From Marinobacter lutaoensis (GTDB lineage: Bacteria > Pseudomonadota > Gammaproteobacteria > Pseudomonadales > Oleiphilaceae), in the NCBI RefSeq assembly GCF_001981305.1, contig NZ_MSCW01000001.1:124001-188000 (forward strand): 64,000 nt of DNA, given 5' to 3'. Position 1 is the stretch's first letter, and every line of letters begins with the position of its first letter. Below the pieces are notes generated by a model that worked only from the letters and a program-made list of their open reading frames with translations, did not search any database and was not told the origin of the DNA. Shown in pieces: positions 18,104 to 25,889 of this stretch. A program made the position numbers and the translations under genes.

Positions 18104-19822
18104 TTAGTCCTTCGTCACGCGGTTGGCTTCCTCGAGGCTGGTCACGCCCTGAATCACCTTCAGGAGCGCCGACTGGCGTAAGGTACGGAAGCCTTCGGCC
18201 TGGGCCTGTTTTGCAATCTGGATGGAGCTGGCCTCTTCCATGATCATATTGGCCAGAGTGTCGGTCACCTTGACCACCTCGTAGATCCCCACGCGCCCCT
18301 TGTAACCCCCATTGCATTTATCACAGCCCTTGGGGCGGTACAACGTAAAGCCTGTATCAATTTGTTCCTCTGTGAACCCTTCCTTCAAAAGGACGTCCCT
18401 GGGAACCTCCATGGGCTGCTTACAGCTAGAGCACAAGCGCCGGCCCAGGCGCTGGGCAATGATCAGACTGACGGACGTGGCGATGTTGAAGGCAGGCACG
18501 CCCATGTTCATCAGCCGGGTCAGGGTCTCCGCGGCGCTGTTGGTGTGAAGGGTCGATAGTACCAGATGCCCGGTTTGCGCGGCCTTGATCGCGATGTTGG
18601 CGGTTTCCAGATCCCGGATCTCGCCCACCATGATGACGTCCGGGTCCTGCCGCAGGAAGGCGCGCAGGGCTTCGGCAAAGCCCAGGCCCACCTTCGGGTT
18701 GACGTTGACCTGATTGATCCCCTCCAGGTTAATTTCCGCCGGGTCCTCGGCGGTGGAGATGTTCCGCTCGGTGGTATTGAGGATGTTCAGGCCGGTGTAA
18801 AGGGAGACTGTCTTGCCGGAACCGGTGGGCCCCGTGACCAGAATCATGCCCTGGGGTTGCTCCAGTGCTTCCAGATACAATTGCTTCTGGTCCTCTTCAT
18901 AGCCGAGCACGTCGATGCCCAGTTTCGCCTGACTGGGGTCGAGGATCCGGAGCACGATTTTCTCGCCCCAGAGCGTGGGCAGCGTGTTCACCCGGAAGTC
19001 GATGGCTTTGGTCTTGGAAAGTTTCATCTTGATCCGGCCATCCTGCGGAACGCGCCGTTCCGAGATGTCCAGCTGGGCCATGATCTTGACGCGGGCGGCG
19101 ATCTTGGGGGCCAGTTTGATCGAGGGGCGGGACACTTCCTTCAGAATACCGTCGGTGCGGTAACGCACCCGATACGTTTTCTCGTACGGTTCGAAGTGGA
19201 TGTCGGACGCGCCCGTGCGGATGGCATCAAGCAGGAGTTTGTTGACGTACTTAACAATCGGGGCATCATCGACATCACTGGCCGTTACGGCGCTTTCGTC
19301 ATCATCCTGTTCGCCCCCTTCCGTTTCTACGCCTTCGAGGTCGGCATCATCCAGTCCGTCCATCGCGGTATCGTGCGCATCCAGATAACGGTCGATCGCG
19401 GCACGGAGTTTGGCATCATCCACCAGCACCGCATCGGTACTCAGCCCTGTGTTGAACTTCATTTCATCCAGGGCCTGGATGTTGGTGGGGTCGGAAACGG
19501 CAATGAACAGGCGGTTGCCCCGCTTGAACAGCGGCAGCGCGTTGTGCTTGCGGATCAGTTTTTCGTCGACCACCTTCTCCGGCATCATGTCCGGCAGGAA
19601 GGCATCCAGATTCAGCACCGGCATCCCGAATTCCATGGCGGCCGAGAACGCAAGTTTCGCGCTGTCGGCCAACTGATTCTGCGCCAAATAGGTGATCAGT
19701 GGGATTCGGTTCTGGGAAGACTGAAGAAACGCTTCCTTGGCGACGTCCTCGTCCAGGAGTCCATCGTCGACAAAGCGCCGTGCCAGGCCGGTAAGCGTAA
19801 CGTTGCTGCTGTTGGTTGCCAT
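18104..19822 (-). CDS. pilB: Type IV pilus assembly ATPase PilB
   Basis: 572 residues from ATG 19822 (start MATNSSNVTL). The upstream extension to 19990 has no coding look. Domains are an N-terminal MshEN/GspE-N region (about 10-150), then the secretion ATPase with Walker A GPTGSGKTVSLYTG. The Asp and His boxes follow (VNPKVGLGFAEALRAFLRQD and TGHLVLSTLHTN). A zinc-type four-Cys cluster (CSSC...CDKC) lies near the C-terminus. It powers pilus extension. It is the first gene of pilBCD, transcribed away from the pilin gene. Confidence 0.96.
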   Translation of the reverse strand: MATNSSNVTLTGLARRFVDDGLLDEDVAKEAFLQSSQNRIPLITYLAQNQLADSAKLAFSAAMEFGMPVLNLDAFLPDMMPEKVVDEKLIRKHNALPLFKRGNRLFIAVSDPTNIQALDEMKFNTGLSTDAVLVDDAKLRAAIDRYLDAHDTAMDGLDDADLEGVETEGGEQDDDESAVTASDVDDAPIVKYVNKLLLDAIRTGASDIHFEPYEKTYRVRYRTDGILKEVSRPSIKLAPKIAARVKIMAQLDISERRVPQDGRIKMKLSKTKAIDFRVNTLPTLWGEKIVLRILDPSQAKLGIDVLGYEEDQKQLYLEALEQPQGMILVTGPTGSGKTVSLYTGLNILNTTERNISTAEDPAEINLEGINQVNVNPKVGLGFAEALRAFLRQDPDVIMVGEIRDLETANIAIKAAQTGHLVLSTLHTNSAAETLTRLMNMGVPAFNIATSVSLIIAQRLGRRLCSSCKQPMEVPRDVLLKEGFTEEQIDTGFTLYRPKGCDKCNGGYKGRVGIYEVVKVTDTLANMIMEEASSIQIAKQAQAEGFRTLRQSALLKVIQGVTSLEEANRVTKD

Positions 19823-19983
19823 AATAAACGGAGTCAAAAAGGTGGTGTAAGTGCCTGAATGCCGGTTTGGATGATAGCACTGAGTGTAGATCGCGGGTCG
19901 AGCTTTTGAAAGTCGTTGCCCTTCAGGTTCCGTGGTTTCGCAGGTTTTTATCCATAGCATGAGGCGCGTGTTTTCGGGGTGGG

Positions 19984-20000
19984 GTGACAAAATTTGTCAC
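19984..20000. promoter_or_regulatory. Perfect inverted repeat between pilB and pilA
   Basis: GTGACAAA, a single A, then TTTGTCAC form a perfect 17-base dyad, 109 bases upstream of the pilA -24 element. Each arm contains TGTC, the core reported for PilR binding in Pseudomonas. It may be an upstream activator site for pilA or an operator for pilB. This is inferred from position and sequence only. Confidence 0.45.
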
Positions 20001-20107
20001 TGAGTGACTGAATTTGGCTGAACCGGTGAGGCGCTTGTCTCCGTGAACTCGGTCACACGGTTTCCCAGAGCTTTGAATTCTCAGCCTTTTTTACGATGTT
20101 TTGCAAT

Positions 20108-20123
20108 TGGCACAAAAAGTGCT
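20108..20123 (+). promoter_or_regulatory. Sigma-54 (-24/-12) promoter of the first pilin gene
   Basis: TGGCAC is followed by 5 bases and then GTGCT. GG (20109-20110) and GC (20121-20122) are exactly 12 bases apart, as required for RpoN promoters. Transcription would start near 20134 and leave an 84-base leader before ATG 20218. pilA genes in Pseudomonas are known RpoN/PilR targets. Apart from this promoter and the upstream dyad I see no gene in the 395-base gap 19823-20217. Confidence 0.8.
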
Positions 20124-20217
20124 CTGATGGGATTAGGCTCACAAACCGGCTGTGGTGGCCTCGATCACCCGCCCTGGGCCCATCCGAGTTGATCAACGAC
20201 AGACATACAGGTCGGTA

Positions 20218-20661
20218 ATGAAAAACATTCAAGTGAACCATGCCCAGAAGGGTTTCACCCTGATCGAGCTGATGATCGTCGTGGCGATCATTGGTATTCT
20301 GGCCGCGATCGCGATTCCGCAGTATCAGGACTATGTTGCGCGCTCACAGGTAAACCGTGTGTACTCTGAAATTTCTTCGCTGAAAACTGCGACCGAGGAA
20401 CAGTTGATGCGTGGCATTAACCCCTCTGCAGCCTCTCAGCTGGGCTTCACCAGCTCCAATCTCATGAGCACGGCTCCGACAGTTTCGTTCACTGGTGGCT
20501 CCGGCACTATCTCCGCGACTCTGGGTACTGATGCAAGTACAGCGGTTGCTGGTGCTATCATCACTCTCAATCGTCAAGCAAACGGAACTTGGACTTGTAC
20601 GGTTAGCGGAGGTAGTGCAGGCTCCTGGAAGACTGATTACGTGCCGACAGGCTGTAACTAA
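20218..20661 (+). CDS. pilA: Type IV major pilin (PilA-type), first copy
   Basis: 147 residues from ATG 20218. A 12-residue leader ends AQKG and is followed by [20 protein letters not shown], the class IVa processing site with Glu5, so PilD should cut after Gly12. The C-terminal disulfide loop is the Cys pair in TWTCTV...PTGCN. The frame is open from 20152, but the pilin leader and the sigma-54 promoter place the start at 20218. A strong terminator follows. The neighbouring oligosaccharyltransferase gene suggests it is glycosylated. Confidence 0.94.
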   Translation: MKNIQVNHAQKGFTLIELMIVVAIIGILAAIAIPQYQDYVARSQVNRVYSEISSLKTATEEQLMRGINPSAASQLGFTSSNLMSTAPTVSFTGGSGTISATLGTDASTAVAGAIITLNRQANGTWTCTVSGGSAGSWKTDYVPTGCN

Positions 20662-20683
20662 TACGCTGTTTTCCTATGATGTA

Positions 20684-20711
20684 AAAGGGCGCTCAGGTAG
20701 CGCCCTTTTTT
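20684..20711 (+). terminator. Rho-independent terminator of the first pilin gene
   Basis: A 9-base perfect stem (20685-20693 with 20699-20707) with loop CAGGT continues into a run of T. It lies 23 bases after the pilin stop, and the next gene starts within 50 bases. Expression of the oligosaccharyltransferase therefore depends on read-through or its own promoter. Confidence 0.85.
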
Positions 20712-20749
20712 GTTGCTTATTGTTAATGTCGATGTATAAGGTGAATTTG

Positions 20750-22507
20750 GTGACACGCCTGGAATTGACCATCCATTATGCTTTGATGACAGCTCTTATC
20801 GTTGTGGCATTTTGTGTGCCATACCACTTTGTTCCAATAGGCTCTTTTATTGAGGAATTTATTGCTGGAGGGGCTGCAGTCATTGGCGGGGTGATAGCTT
20901 GGGCCTATATGCCACGGGAGCGACAGGTCTCCCAGGCAACTGTTTTATGGCTAATATGGGGCGGCGTACTTCTGATTTCATTTTTAGGTGCCGACTATTC
21001 TATGGTGTCTTCCGGATACTGGGTTCTTATTTATTGGTTTGTTGGGTTGTTGGCGATTGTTTGGATTGGTCGTTTGTCCAGTGAGATGTCGGTGACGCAT
21101 GTTATCGAAGTTATTGCTTTGCTTTTCGTTTTTTCTGCGTTGGCGCAGAGTATTCTCGGTGTTGCGAAATTTTATGGGCTTTTGCGCGGCTACTGGATAT
21201 TTGAAGCTGGAACTACTCGTCTTCCTGGGTTGATAAATCAATATAACCTCACTGCAAGTAGTCTGATGATAGGTATGGCATCTTTATTTTATTTGTATTT
21301 TAAGGGTAAGGTTGGCCTTTTTTGTGCATTTTTTGTTATTTATGTAACTTCGTTTGCGGCCATACTCACTGATACGCGTTCAATTCTACTCTATGTGGCT
21401 ATTATTTTTATCGCTCTCTGGTTTGTCTATGGCGATGACGAGCGAATCCATAAAAAGCGAGTGGCGGCAATTGTCATAGCTGCAGCAATGACATCGTTGC
21501 TAGCGTTTATCAGTGTGAAGCCGGTCGATGCTTTTCTCGAATCTATTGGCCCCGATGATTTGCGTCGGATTTCCCTGGAGGACTCTGTGTCTACTCGCGA
21601 TCTCTCGGATTTGGGGATTCGAGTAAGTGAAGCCAAAAAAATCGTTGCTGGGATTGGGCATGACTTATGGCTGGGAGTTGGGCCGGGAAACTATTCTGCC
21701 TACAGTTATATATGGGATGACTATGTTGAAGATGCCCGCCGTCCAGGGTCCTTGCCTACGCATAGCCATAATCTGTTTACCATGGTTATGGCTGAGGAAG
21801 GAGTTTTAGGGTTACTTGTGCTTCTGATTTTAATCTCATGCGTGGGCTGGCATCTTTGGGTGAAAAAAAAGAATGCCGAGTGGTTTTGGTTGGTGTCTTT
21901 TTTTGGAATCTTGTTTGTTTATAGCAATGTCGAATACCCTCTTTGGTATATGCAGTATTTGGTGGTTTTTCTTGGTATCTGTTCTTTGGTGCTGCCAAGT
22001 ATTCGATTTAAAGTTGACTCAAGAGTTATTGGCTATGGTTTGTCGGCTGTCGCTTTGGCCGTATTCGGTTTTCTTGGGTTAAATTTGTCTTCTGGGTACT
22101 GGGATTTGGTTCAAGCTGATAGTAAGTCGTATTGGGGGTCCGATACTGTTCAAACTGTCCGTTCTTGGCAAGGTGATACTTTGCTGGGGCCTTATGCAAC
22201 ACTATTGTCGTATCAGCGCTTGTTGCCAAGTGAGAGTGAGTATGAGCGTGAGTCAGAGCTAGTAGAAAGGATGATGCTATGGCGTCCTCATAATCTTGTT
22301 CTTGTCCGAAAAATCCAGCTTCTTATTTTGAGTGGTGATATGGAAAAGGCTTGCGAAATTTCAGAAAAAGCCATTCGTTTCTATAAGTCAGTTTATTTCA
22401 AGCTGGAAGCAGATTTGCCAGTAATTGAAAAATACCGAGACATTGATGTTTCGCCTTATAGAAAGTGTATGGTGGATGCAGTGACCCGCTATCATAATGA
22501 TGCCTGA
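20750..22507 (+). CDS. PglL/TfpO-like O-oligosaccharyltransferase (Wzy_C family), probable pilin glycosylation enzyme
   Basis: 585 residues from GTG 20750, which has AAGGTG 6 bases upstream; ATG 20726 is an alternative without a ribosome site. It has about 12 membrane helices up to about residue 440. The long periplasmic loop carries the Wzy_C/ligase signature GVGPGNYSAY and PTHSHNLFTMVMAEEGVLG with the key His. A soluble C-terminal tail of about 150 residues is typical of PglL proteins. These enzymes move a lipid-linked glycan onto Ser/Thr of pilins. Its place between two pilin genes fits pilin glycosylation. The gene is much more AT-rich than its surroundings, which points to transfer. A Wzy polymerase is the alternative. 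Confidence 0.8.
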   Translation: MTRLELTIHYALMTALIVVAFCVPYHFVPIGSFIEEFIAGGAAVIGGVIAWAYMPRERQVSQATVLWLIWGGVLLISFLGADYSMVSSGYWVLIYWFVGLLAIVWIGRLSSEMSVTHVIEVIALLFVFSALAQSILGVAKFYGLLRGYWIFEAGTTRLPGLINQYNLTASSLMIGMASLFYLYFKGKVGLFCAFFVIYVTSFAAILTDTRSILLYVAIIFIALWFVYGDDERIHKKRVAAIVIAAAMTSLLAFISVKPVDAFLESIGPDDLRRISLEDSVSTRDLSDLGIRVSEAKKIVAGIGHDLWLGVGPGNYSAYSYIWDDYVEDARRPGSLPTHSHNLFTMVMAEEGVLGLLVLLILISCVGWHLWVKKKNAEWFWLVSFFGILFVYSNVEYPLWYMQYLVVFLGICSLVLPSIRFKVDSRVIGYGLSAVALAVFGFLGLNLSSGYWDLVQADSKSYWGSDTVQTVRSWQGDTLLGPYATLLSYQRLLPSESEYERESELVERMMLWRPHNLVLVRKIQLLILSGDMEKACEISEKAIRFYKSVYFKLEADLPVIEKYRDIDVSPYRKCMVDAVTRYHNDA

Positions 22508-22538
22508 TTTCTTAGGTTTAGATGGCGGGGAATGAATT

Positions 22539-22554
22539 TGGCTCTATTTTTGCT
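22539..22554 (+). promoter_or_regulatory. Sigma-54 (-24/-12) promoter of the second pilin gene
   Basis: TGGCTC, 5 bases, then TTGCT. GG (22540-22541) and GC (22552-22553) are 12 bases apart. It lies 37 bases upstream of ATG 22590, so the leader would be about 25 bases. Confidence 0.75.
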
Positions 22555-22589
22555 TTTTGTGTCAGAGAGACCAGCTAAGAGCAAAGAGC

Positions 22590-23033
22590 ATGTATTCGTC
22601 CAGCAAAGGCTTTACCCTGATTGAGCTGATGATCGTGGTGGCCATTATCGGAATCCTGGCGGTGGTGGCCATTCCTCTGTACCAGGGGTACGTTGCCAAA
22701 AGCCAGGTAAATCGTGCGGTTGGCGAGCTTGGGGCCTACCGGTCGGCGTTCGAGGCGGGCCTCGCCCATTCAAAGCCGATCAGTAACGAGACACTGGGAT
22801 ATACCCCTTCAACCCTGACCACGGGGAACCTCGCCACGGAAATTGCTACGGTGAACGCTGACGGATCGGGTCACCTGGAAGTGACACTGGGGGGCAAGGT
22901 TCACCCCGATTTGGCAGGGGTCGTGATTCGATTCGAGCGTAGCACGGTTGGTGAGTGGCGCTGCGAAATTGATCCATCGTCCGCTCCCGGGTGGCATGCA
23001 AGCTACGCACCGGGGAACTGTACGGTTCTGTAG
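22590..23033 (+). CDS. Type IV pilin, second copy
   Basis: 147 residues, the same length as the first pilin. A short 7-residue leader ends SSKG and is followed by [20 protein letters not shown] with Glu5. The C-terminal Cys pair is WRCEID...GNCTVL. Helix residues are nearly identical to the first copy (YVAKSQVNR against YVARSQVNR), but the globular parts differ. It has its own sigma-54 promoter. It could be an alternative major pilin, a minor pilin or an antigenic variant. An alternative start at 22557 is ruled out by the promoter position. Confidence 0.9.
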   Translation: MYSSSKGFTLIELMIVVAIIGILAVVAIPLYQGYVAKSQVNRAVGELGAYRSAFEAGLAHSKPISNETLGYTPSTLTTGNLATEIATVNADGSGHLEVTLGGKVHPDLAGVVIRFERSTVGEWRCEIDPSSAPGWHASYAPGNCTVL

Positions 23034-23048
23034 GCAGGGAGGGAGGCC

Positions 23049-24410
23049 TCAGACCTCCACCTCCTCATACAGCTCCGGGACTTCCGCATCCCAGCCGAAG
23101 GTTTCGTGTATGTGCTTGCGCATGACGTCACTGGCGACCATTTCCCCGTGGGTGACATACACCTTCTCGGGTTTCAGTGAGCCCTGGCCCAGCCACGACA
23201 GGATTTCCCGGTAGTCGCCGTGGGCGGAAAGTGAGTCCAGGTTGTAGATGTCGGCCTTGACGGGCCAGTACTCCCCGTGAATCTTGACCGAATCGGCGCC
23301 GTGGACGAGGGCGTCGCCCCGGGTGCCCGGTGCCTGGAAGCCGGCGAACACCACGCTGTTGCGGGGATTGGGCAGCAGAGTCTTGAGGTGATGAAGCACC
23401 CGGCCACCGGAAGCCATGCCGCTGGCGGAGATGATGATGCAGGGGTAGCGTACCGAGTCCAGCTCAATGGATTCCTCCACGGTGCGGACGAACGTGGTGC
23501 TGTTGTCGATCATCTCGCACTGGGCGTTGCTGAGTCGGTGTTCCTTGCTGTGGTGGCAAAAAATCTCGGTGGCGCGGATGGCCATGGGGCTGTTGAGGAA
23601 CACGGGCAGTTTCGGTATCCGCTGTTCGTTCATCAGTTTGTGGACCACGTACAGCAGCATTTGGGCCCGGCCAACGGCGAATGCCGGGACCAGCACGATG
23701 CCGCCGCGTGCCACCGTTTTGTTGACGATGGTTTCCAGTTCGGCCTCCGGATCCAGCTCACTGTGCTCGCGATCGCCATACGTGGACTCGCAAACCAGTA
23801 CGTCGGCCTGCTGGATGGGCTCGGGTGGCCGCATGATCAGATCGTTCTGGCGGCCGACGTCACCGCTGAAGACGAGGGTCCGGCCGCTGTCCTGATGGCG
23901 GACGTGCACGCAGGCGGAGCCCAGGATATGGCCCGCCGGGGTGAAGGTAACGGAGAACCCTTTCACCGGCTCGAACGTGTCGTGGTAATGGCGTGACTCG
24001 AAGTGTTTGAGCGCCGCCCAGGCGTCCTTCTCTGTGAACAGTGGCTCGGGTTTTTCGTGCTTCGAGAACTTCTTCCGGAACGCGTACTTGGCGTCCTCCT
24101 CTTGCAGGAACCCGGCGTCCGGGAGCAGTACCCGGCACAGGTCGTGGGTGGCCGTGGTGCAGTAGACCTTGCCCCGGAAACCGTTCTTGACCAGTGCCGG
24201 CAGGTAGCCGGAATGGTCGATGTGGGCGTGGGTCAGGACCACCGCATCGATGCTGGCCGGGTCCACCGGAAACTTCGCCCAGTTCCGGCGGCGCAGGGTC
24301 TTCACGCCCTGGTACATCCCGCAATCCACCAGCACCCGATGGGAATCGTCCGAGAGCAGGTAACGGGAGCCGGTCACGGTGCCGGTGCCGCCGAGAAAAC
24401 GAAGTTTCAT
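23049..24410 (-). CDS. Metallo-beta-lactamase/beta-CASP family RNA hydrolase
   Basis: 453 residues from ATG 24410, preceded by AAGGA at 7 bases. The zinc motif THAHIDHSGYLPAL (HxHxDH) is near residue 55, VFSGDVGR carries the next metal ligand, and beta-CASP motifs follow (VCESTYGDREH, ISASGMASGGRVLHHL, VTHGE). The family includes archaeal and bacterial CPSF-like ribonucleases. A cellular role is not known for this subtype. It converges on the second pilin gene and is divergent from cysQ. The frame stays open upstream across cysQ, but that is a GC-rich shadow. Confidence 0.88.
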   Translation of the reverse strand: MKLRFLGGTGTVTGSRYLLSDDSHRVLVDCGMYQGVKTLRRRNWAKFPVDPASIDAVVLTHAHIDHSGYLPALVKNGFRGKVYCTTATHDLCRVLLPDAGFLQEEDAKYAFRKKFSKHEKPEPLFTEKDAWAALKHFESRHYHDTFEPVKGFSVTFTPAGHILGSACVHVRHQDSGRTLVFSGDVGRQNDLIMRPPEPIQQADVLVCESTYGDREHSELDPEAELETIVNKTVARGGIVLVPAFAVGRAQMLLYVVHKLMNEQRIPKLPVFLNSPMAIRATEIFCHHSKEHRLSNAQCEMIDNSTTFVRTVEESIELDSVRYPCIIISASGMASGGRVLHHLKTLLPNPRNSVVFAGFQAPGTRGDALVHGADSVKIHGEYWPVKADIYNLDSLSAHGDYREILSWLGQGSLKPEKVYVTHGEMVASDVMRKHIHETFGWDAEVPELYEEVEV

Positions 24411-24500
24411 GAAAGCATCCTTCTGTCTTGGAAATCCGTCAGTCATACTATGCCCGAAACCCGCAAAATGCGAATTGACATAAAGCAGGAAGCAAGGCTC

Positions 24501-25268
24501 ATGCACTACAGCTCCATCCTCCCGGATGTCATCAGGATCGCGGACGAAGCCAGCGAGCGCGTCCTCCATATCTACGAGTCGGACTTCAAGGTCCGCTACA
24601 AGGACGACAACTCCCCCATCACCGCCGCCGACGAGGCCAGCCACGAGGTGATCGTGAAGGGCTTGCGCGCCCTCAGTCGGGACATTCCAATCCTGTCGGA
24701 AGAGGGCAAGGACATTCCCTGGGCGGAGCGGCAGGGCTGGCGCCGTTTCTGGTTGGTCGATCCGATCGACGGCACCCGGGACTTCACCCAGCGTACCGGC
24801 GAATTCACAGTCAACATTGCGCTGATCGAAGACGGTGAACCGGTGATGGGCGTGGTGACGGCCCCGGCCCTGAAGGAAGCCTTCTGGGGCGTGGTGGGCG
24901 AGGGCGCGTACAAGCGTGACCGTACCGGGCACGTGCACCGCATCCGGGTGGCCGAGCCGAAGGCGGCGAAGCGGGTGGTGGCGAGCAAGAACCACATGAA
25001 CGAGCCGACCCTCGCCTTCATCGAGGCACTGGGAGAGCATGAGCTGGTGCAGGCCGGCAGCTCCCTGAAGTTTTGCCGGATCGCCGAAGGGCATGCCGAT
25101 ATCTACCCGCGCCTTGGTCCCACGTCCGAATGGGACACCGCCGCGGCCCAGGCGGTGCTGGTGGCCGCCGGTGGTCGGGTCGAGACGCTGGATGGCACCC
25201 CCCTGCGGTATGGCAAGGAAAACGTGCTGAACCCCAACTTCGTCGCCGCGGGAAGCTGGTATTTCTGA
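24501..25268 (+). CDS. cysQ: 3'(2'),5'-bisphosphate nucleotidase CysQ
   Basis: 255 residues from ATG 24501 (GCAAGG just upstream). Inositol-monophosphatase-fold motifs are intact: SEEGKDIPW, DPIDGTRDFTQRTGEF (metal-binding Asp residues) and the C-terminal WDTAAAQAVLVAAGG. CysQ turns 3'-phosphoadenosine 5'-phosphate into AMP, clearing the by-product of sulfate assimilation and of PAPS-dependent sulfotransferases. Two such sulfotransferases are encoded at 57961-59653. The rfaH gene follows after 3 bases, so the two are likely one operon. Confidence 0.93.
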   Translation: MHYSSILPDVIRIADEASERVLHIYESDFKVRYKDDNSPITAADEASHEVIVKGLRALSRDIPILSEEGKDIPWAERQGWRRFWLVDPIDGTRDFTQRTGEFTVNIALIEDGEPVMGVVTAPALKEAFWGVVGEGAYKRDRTGHVHRIRVAEPKAAKRVVASKNHMNEPTLAFIEALGEHELVQAGSSLKFCRIAEGHADIYPRLGPTSEWDTAAAQAVLVAAGGRVETLDGTPLRYGKENVLNPNFVAAGSWYF

Positions 25269-25271
25269 GTC

Positions 25272-25751
25272 ATGACGTGGTACGCCATTCAGCACAAACC
25301 CGCCCAGGGGGATCGTGCCCTGGCGCACTTGCAGAATCAGGGCGTGGGCTGCTTTTACCCGAAAGTGGAGGTGGAGCGGATCTGCGGTGGCAAGCGGTGC
25401 CGTCGTCTGGAGCCGCTGTTCCCCGGCTATCTGTTCGTCAACCTCGACGACGCCAACCCGGTCTGGTCCCGGTTGCGCTCCACCCGGGGCGTGCTGCGGG
25501 TGGTGGGCTTCGGCAACCGGCCGGCTCCGATCGAGGATGACGTCATCGATCATATCCGGGCCAGCGTGGCGACGGTGGCGGCGCACGGTGGCATCCGCCC
25601 CGGGCAGACCATCGAGCTGGAGGAGGGCCCGTTCAAGGGGCTCCAGGCCGTTTTCCAGGCCTATGATGGTGAAGAGCGCGCTATTGTCCTGATCAGTTTC
25701 ATGCAGTCTCGCCAGCGCATCCGAGTTCCCCTCAAATCCCTGAAAGTCTAG
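25272..25751 (+). CDS. rfaH: RfaH, operon-specific NusG-like transcription antiterminator
   Basis: 159 residues. The NusG N-terminal domain is clear (MTWYAIQHKP, FYPKVEVERI, RLEPLFPGYLFVNLD), joined to a C-terminal KOW domain (IRPGQTIELEEGPFKGLQAVF). The ending RQRIRVPLKSLKV matches RfaH rather than NusG. RfaH binds RNA polymerase paused at an ops element and keeps it going through long surface-polysaccharide operons. A full ops match lies at 49810-49821 at the head of the exopolysaccharide operon, a likely target. It is in an operon with cysQ. Confidence 0.92.
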   Translation: MTWYAIQHKPAQGDRALAHLQNQGVGCFYPKVEVERICGGKRCRRLEPLFPGYLFVNLDDANPVWSRLRSTRGVLRVVGFGNRPAPIEDDVIDHIRASVATVAAHGGIRPGQTIELEEGPFKGLQAVFQAYDGEERAIVLISFMQSRQRIRVPLKSLKV

Positions 25752-25771
25752 CCCGCCGTTGCCCGGCGGGC
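25751..25771 (+). terminator. Hairpin terminator behind rfaH
   Basis: A perfect 8-base GC stem (25751-25758 with 25764-25771) begins right at the rfaH stop. The tail CTCTGTTAA is only moderately T-rich. Confidence 0.6.
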
Positions 25772-25840
25772 CTCTGTTAACTCCGTCACAGGCTATTCTT
25801 TGGTCACCCGGGCCCGGTTGTTATTTTCAGATATTGATAA

Positions 25841-25862
25841 TATAAACTATATTATGTTGTAC
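25841..25862 (+). promoter_or_regulatory. Shared AT-rich box, copy A (diguanylate cyclase gene)
   Basis: A 22-base box, TAT then ACTAT then TATG and TTGTAC with fixed 2-base gaps, ends 27 bases before ATG 25890. It matches copy C (29863-29884) at 19 of 22 positions and copy B (28619-28640) at 17 of 22, counted by eye. It is either a promoter core or an operator common to these genes. Confidence 0.6.
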
Positions 25863-25889
25863 ATTTTTGGTGGGAAGGGGGCCGGATGC

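Noticed and set aside
16102..20217. tRNA genes or an alternative pilin near pilB, as in some pseudomonads
   Set aside because: I looked for tRNA-like cloverleaf ends near pilA and pilD and saw none.
20495..20749. Upstream extension of the oligosaccharyltransferase frame into pilA
   Set aside because: It reads out of frame through the pilin gene and its terminator; the first start with a ribosome site is 20750.
24411..25586. In-frame upstream extension of the beta-CASP hydrolase gene to 25586
   Set aside because: The hydrolase has a perfect start (MKLRFLGGTGTVTGS) with a ribosome site at 24410; the extension is antisense to cysQ and rfaH.
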